This document shows, piece after piece, positions 62,490 through 64,000 of a stretch of 64,000 nucleotides of DNA. Within the stretch, counting starts at the first letter, position 1. Each line of letters starts with the position of its first letter. Source of the DNA: Actinokineospora sp. NBRC 105648 (GTDB lineage: Bacteria > Actinomycetota > Actinomycetes > Mycobacteriales > Pseudonocardiaceae); contig NZ_BSTR01000013.1 of NCBI RefSeq assembly GCF_030269645.1, positions 62,001-126,000 of the forward strand. Reading direction: 5' to 3'. The notes beneath the pieces were generated by a model. That model worked only from the letters and a program-made list of their open reading frames with translations. It was not told where the DNA came from and made no database searches. Both the position numbers and the translations under genes were made by a program.

Positions 62490-64000
62490 GCCTCGTCGAG
62501 GACGTCCTCGCCCTCTCGCCCCTGCAGGAGGGGCTGCTCTTCCACAGCGTCTACGACGTCTCCGCGCCGGACGCCTACACCGTGCAGATGGCGTTCGACA
62601 TCACGGGCCCGCTCGAGCCCAGCACACTCCGGGCGGCGGCGGGCGCGTTGGTGCGCAGGCACGTCAACCTGAGGTCTGCGTTCCGGCAGCGTAAGAGCGG
62701 TGAATGGGCGCAGGTAGCGCTACGCGAGGTCCCTCCGGCCTGGCGCGAAGAGGACTTGCGCGGAGAAGACGACATAGAGGCCGCTGCCCAGAGGGTCACT
62801 GACGACGAGCGCGGGCGCGGGTTCGACCTCGGTAAGCCGCCGTTGGTCCGGTTCACCCTGCTGCGGTTGGCGGACGACCGGCACCGGCTCGTGCTCACCA
62901 ACCACCACACCGTCCTCGACGGCTGGTCGGTCCCAGTACTTGTCCGCGAGCTCTTGGCCGTTTACGACAACGGCGGCGAAGCGGCCATCCTGCCTCCCGC
63001 GCCGCAGTACCGCGACTACGTCGCCTGGCTCGCCCGGCAGGACCGCGACGCCGCGCGCCAAGCGTGGGCAGAGGCCCTCGACGGGGTGTCCGAGCCGACC
63101 CTGGTGGCCCCGGACACCGGCCGCTCGGCAGCCCGGTCCGACGACGTCGAGCTGGAGCTCTCCGCGGCCGCGCTCACCGCACAGGCCCGCGCCCACGGGC
63201 TCACCCTCAACACGCTCATGCAGACCGCCTGGGGCTTGGTCGTCGCCCAGCTGACCGGCCGCGACGACGTGCTCTTCGGCATGACCGTGTCCGGCAGGCC
63301 GGCCGAGCTGCCCGGCGCCGACACCATGGTCGGGCTGCTGATCAACACCGTCGCCGTCCGGGTTCGGGTGCGCCCGGCCGAGACCCTGGCCGAGCTGCTC
63401 ACCCGGGTGCAGGGCGAGCAGGCCCGGCTGCTGACCCACCAGCACCTCGGTCTGGCCGAGATCCAGCGCGCGACCGGCGTCGGCGAGCTGTTCGACACCC
63501 AGATGGTGTTCCAGAACTACCCCGTGCACCCCTCGGCAGAGACCGAGGCGCGGGTGTCGGTGGCAGCGACGCGGACGCGCGACGCCGCGCACTACCCGCT
63601 CGTGTTGATCGCCGCTGCCCGCGACAACGTCACGCTGCGGTTGGGCTACCGGTCCGATCTGTTCAGCCCGGCCGAGGCACGTGCAGTGCTCGGTCGTGTC
63701 GCGCGCGTTCTCGACGCGTTCGCGCAAGAGCCTGACCTTCCGGTCGGAAGGCTCCAGCTGCTTTCCGCCGAAGAGATCGCCGAGACGGTGGGGGCGTGGA
63801 ACGCCACTGACCACGATGTCCCCGCGCGCGGAATCGTCGACCTCTTTGAAGAGGCCGATCACCTGCACGCGGATAGCATTGCCGTGTTGAGCGAGCTACC
63901 CGGTGCTACCGGGCTTACCTACGCCGAGCTGAACGCACGGGCCAACCAACTCGCGCGCCTGCTCATCGAGCGCGGCGCAGGCCCGGAGCAGTTCATCGCG
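62486..64000 (+). CDS. NRPS, next subunit (partial): condensation and start of adenylation domain
   Basis: 505 residues visible, cut by the window edge. A full condensation domain ([12 protein letters not shown] start, HHTVLDGW near residue 140, [18 protein letters not shown]) is of the type that follows an epimerization domain (DCL), matching the preceding E domain. The adenylation domain begins ([23 protein letters not shown]) but its specificity pocket lies outside. GTG 62486 overlaps the upstream stop. In the amphomycin class this module would add methylaspartate. Confidence 0.93.
   Translation, partial: MSLVEDVLALSPLQEGLLFHSVYDVSAPDAYTVQMAFDITGPLEPSTLRAAAGALVRRHVNLRSAFRQRKSGEWAQVALREVPPAWREEDLRGEDDIEAAAQRVTDDERGRGFDLGKPPLVRFTLLRLADDRHRLVLTNHHTVLDGWSVPVLVRELLAVYDNGGEAAILPPAPQYRDYVAWLARQDRDAARQAWAEALDGVSEPTLVAPDTGRSAARSDDVELELSAAALTAQARAHGLTLNTLMQTAWGLVVAQLTGRDDVLFGMTVSGRPAELPGADTMVGLLINTVAVRVRVRPAETLAELLTRVQGEQARLLTHQHLGLAEIQRATGVGELFDTQMVFQNYPVHPSAETEARVSVAATRTRDAAHYPLVLIAAARDNVTLRLGYRSDLFSPAEARAVLGRVARVLDAFAQEPDLPVGRLQLLSAEEIAETVGAWNATDHDVPARGIVDLFEEADHLHADSIAVLSELPGATGLTYAELNARANQLARLLIERGAGPEQFIA

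Overview
The window is high-GC actinobacterial DNA. A mycothiol-dependent-type isomerase, lysine-cyclodeaminase, lasso-peptide and calcium-lipopeptide-type genes, and a recurrent TCCAC(A/T)GTGGA word inside genes suggest a Pseudonocardiaceae-like actinomycete. This is inference; no rRNA or other taxonomic marker is present.

Layout. 1-5032: a minus-strand branched-chain amino acid type ABC uptake operon (substrate-binding lipoprotein, LivH permease, fused LivM-LivG, LivF running off the left edge). A 33-bp minisatellite sits between livH and livMG. 5261-8106: SnoaL-like and MoaF-like genes, a small membrane protein and a PiT phosphate transporter. 8200-8641, 20057-20195 and 24808-25245 are copies of a highly structured repeat with paired substitutions in its stems. 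8884-25336 holds housekeeping and accessory genes: a secreted M4 protease, a GAF-PAS-SpoIIE phosphatase split by a frameshift from its HATPase-STAS part, two convergent MFS transporters (one frameshifted), ROK-HAD, MerR-imine reductase-like and TetR-SnoaL regulator/target pairs, a GGDEF-EAL protein and a SLOG-like protein.

26270-29825 is a compact lasso-peptide cluster: a 37-residue precursor, an asparagine-synthetase-type cyclase, a PqqD-like leader-binding protein, a B2 leader peptidase and an Fe(II)/2-oxoglutarate dioxygenase, with no dedicated exporter. It is followed by a tandem, partly duplicated XRE regulator (29835-31919), small unknown genes, a PAS-LuxR regulator, a two-component pair and a DedA protein.

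36968-64000 is the left part of a lipopeptide NRPS cluster that continues past the right edge. It carries a threonine kinase, a PLP enzyme fused to ATP-grasp and an argininosuccinate-lyase homologue (expected to make 2,3-diaminobutyrate), a lysine cyclodeaminase (pipecolate), glutamate mutase (3-methylaspartate), an Asx-hydroxylase-like dioxygenase, a luciferase-like monooxygenase, a fatty-acyl-AMP ligase plus ACP for lipidation, and the NRPSs. Codes read by eye predict acyl-Asx, then an adenylation-less C-PCP module, then pipecolate with epimerization. This matches acyl-Asx1-Dab2-D-Pip3 of the amphomycin/friulimicin class. The missing second adenylation domain is plausibly supplied by a separate A-PCP-thioesterase-like protein. 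Its nucleophile is Cys (GHCAG), as in aminoacyl shuttles, and its A-domain code looks diamino-acid specific. This in-trans loading scheme, the lasso cluster and the structured repeat are the most interesting features.
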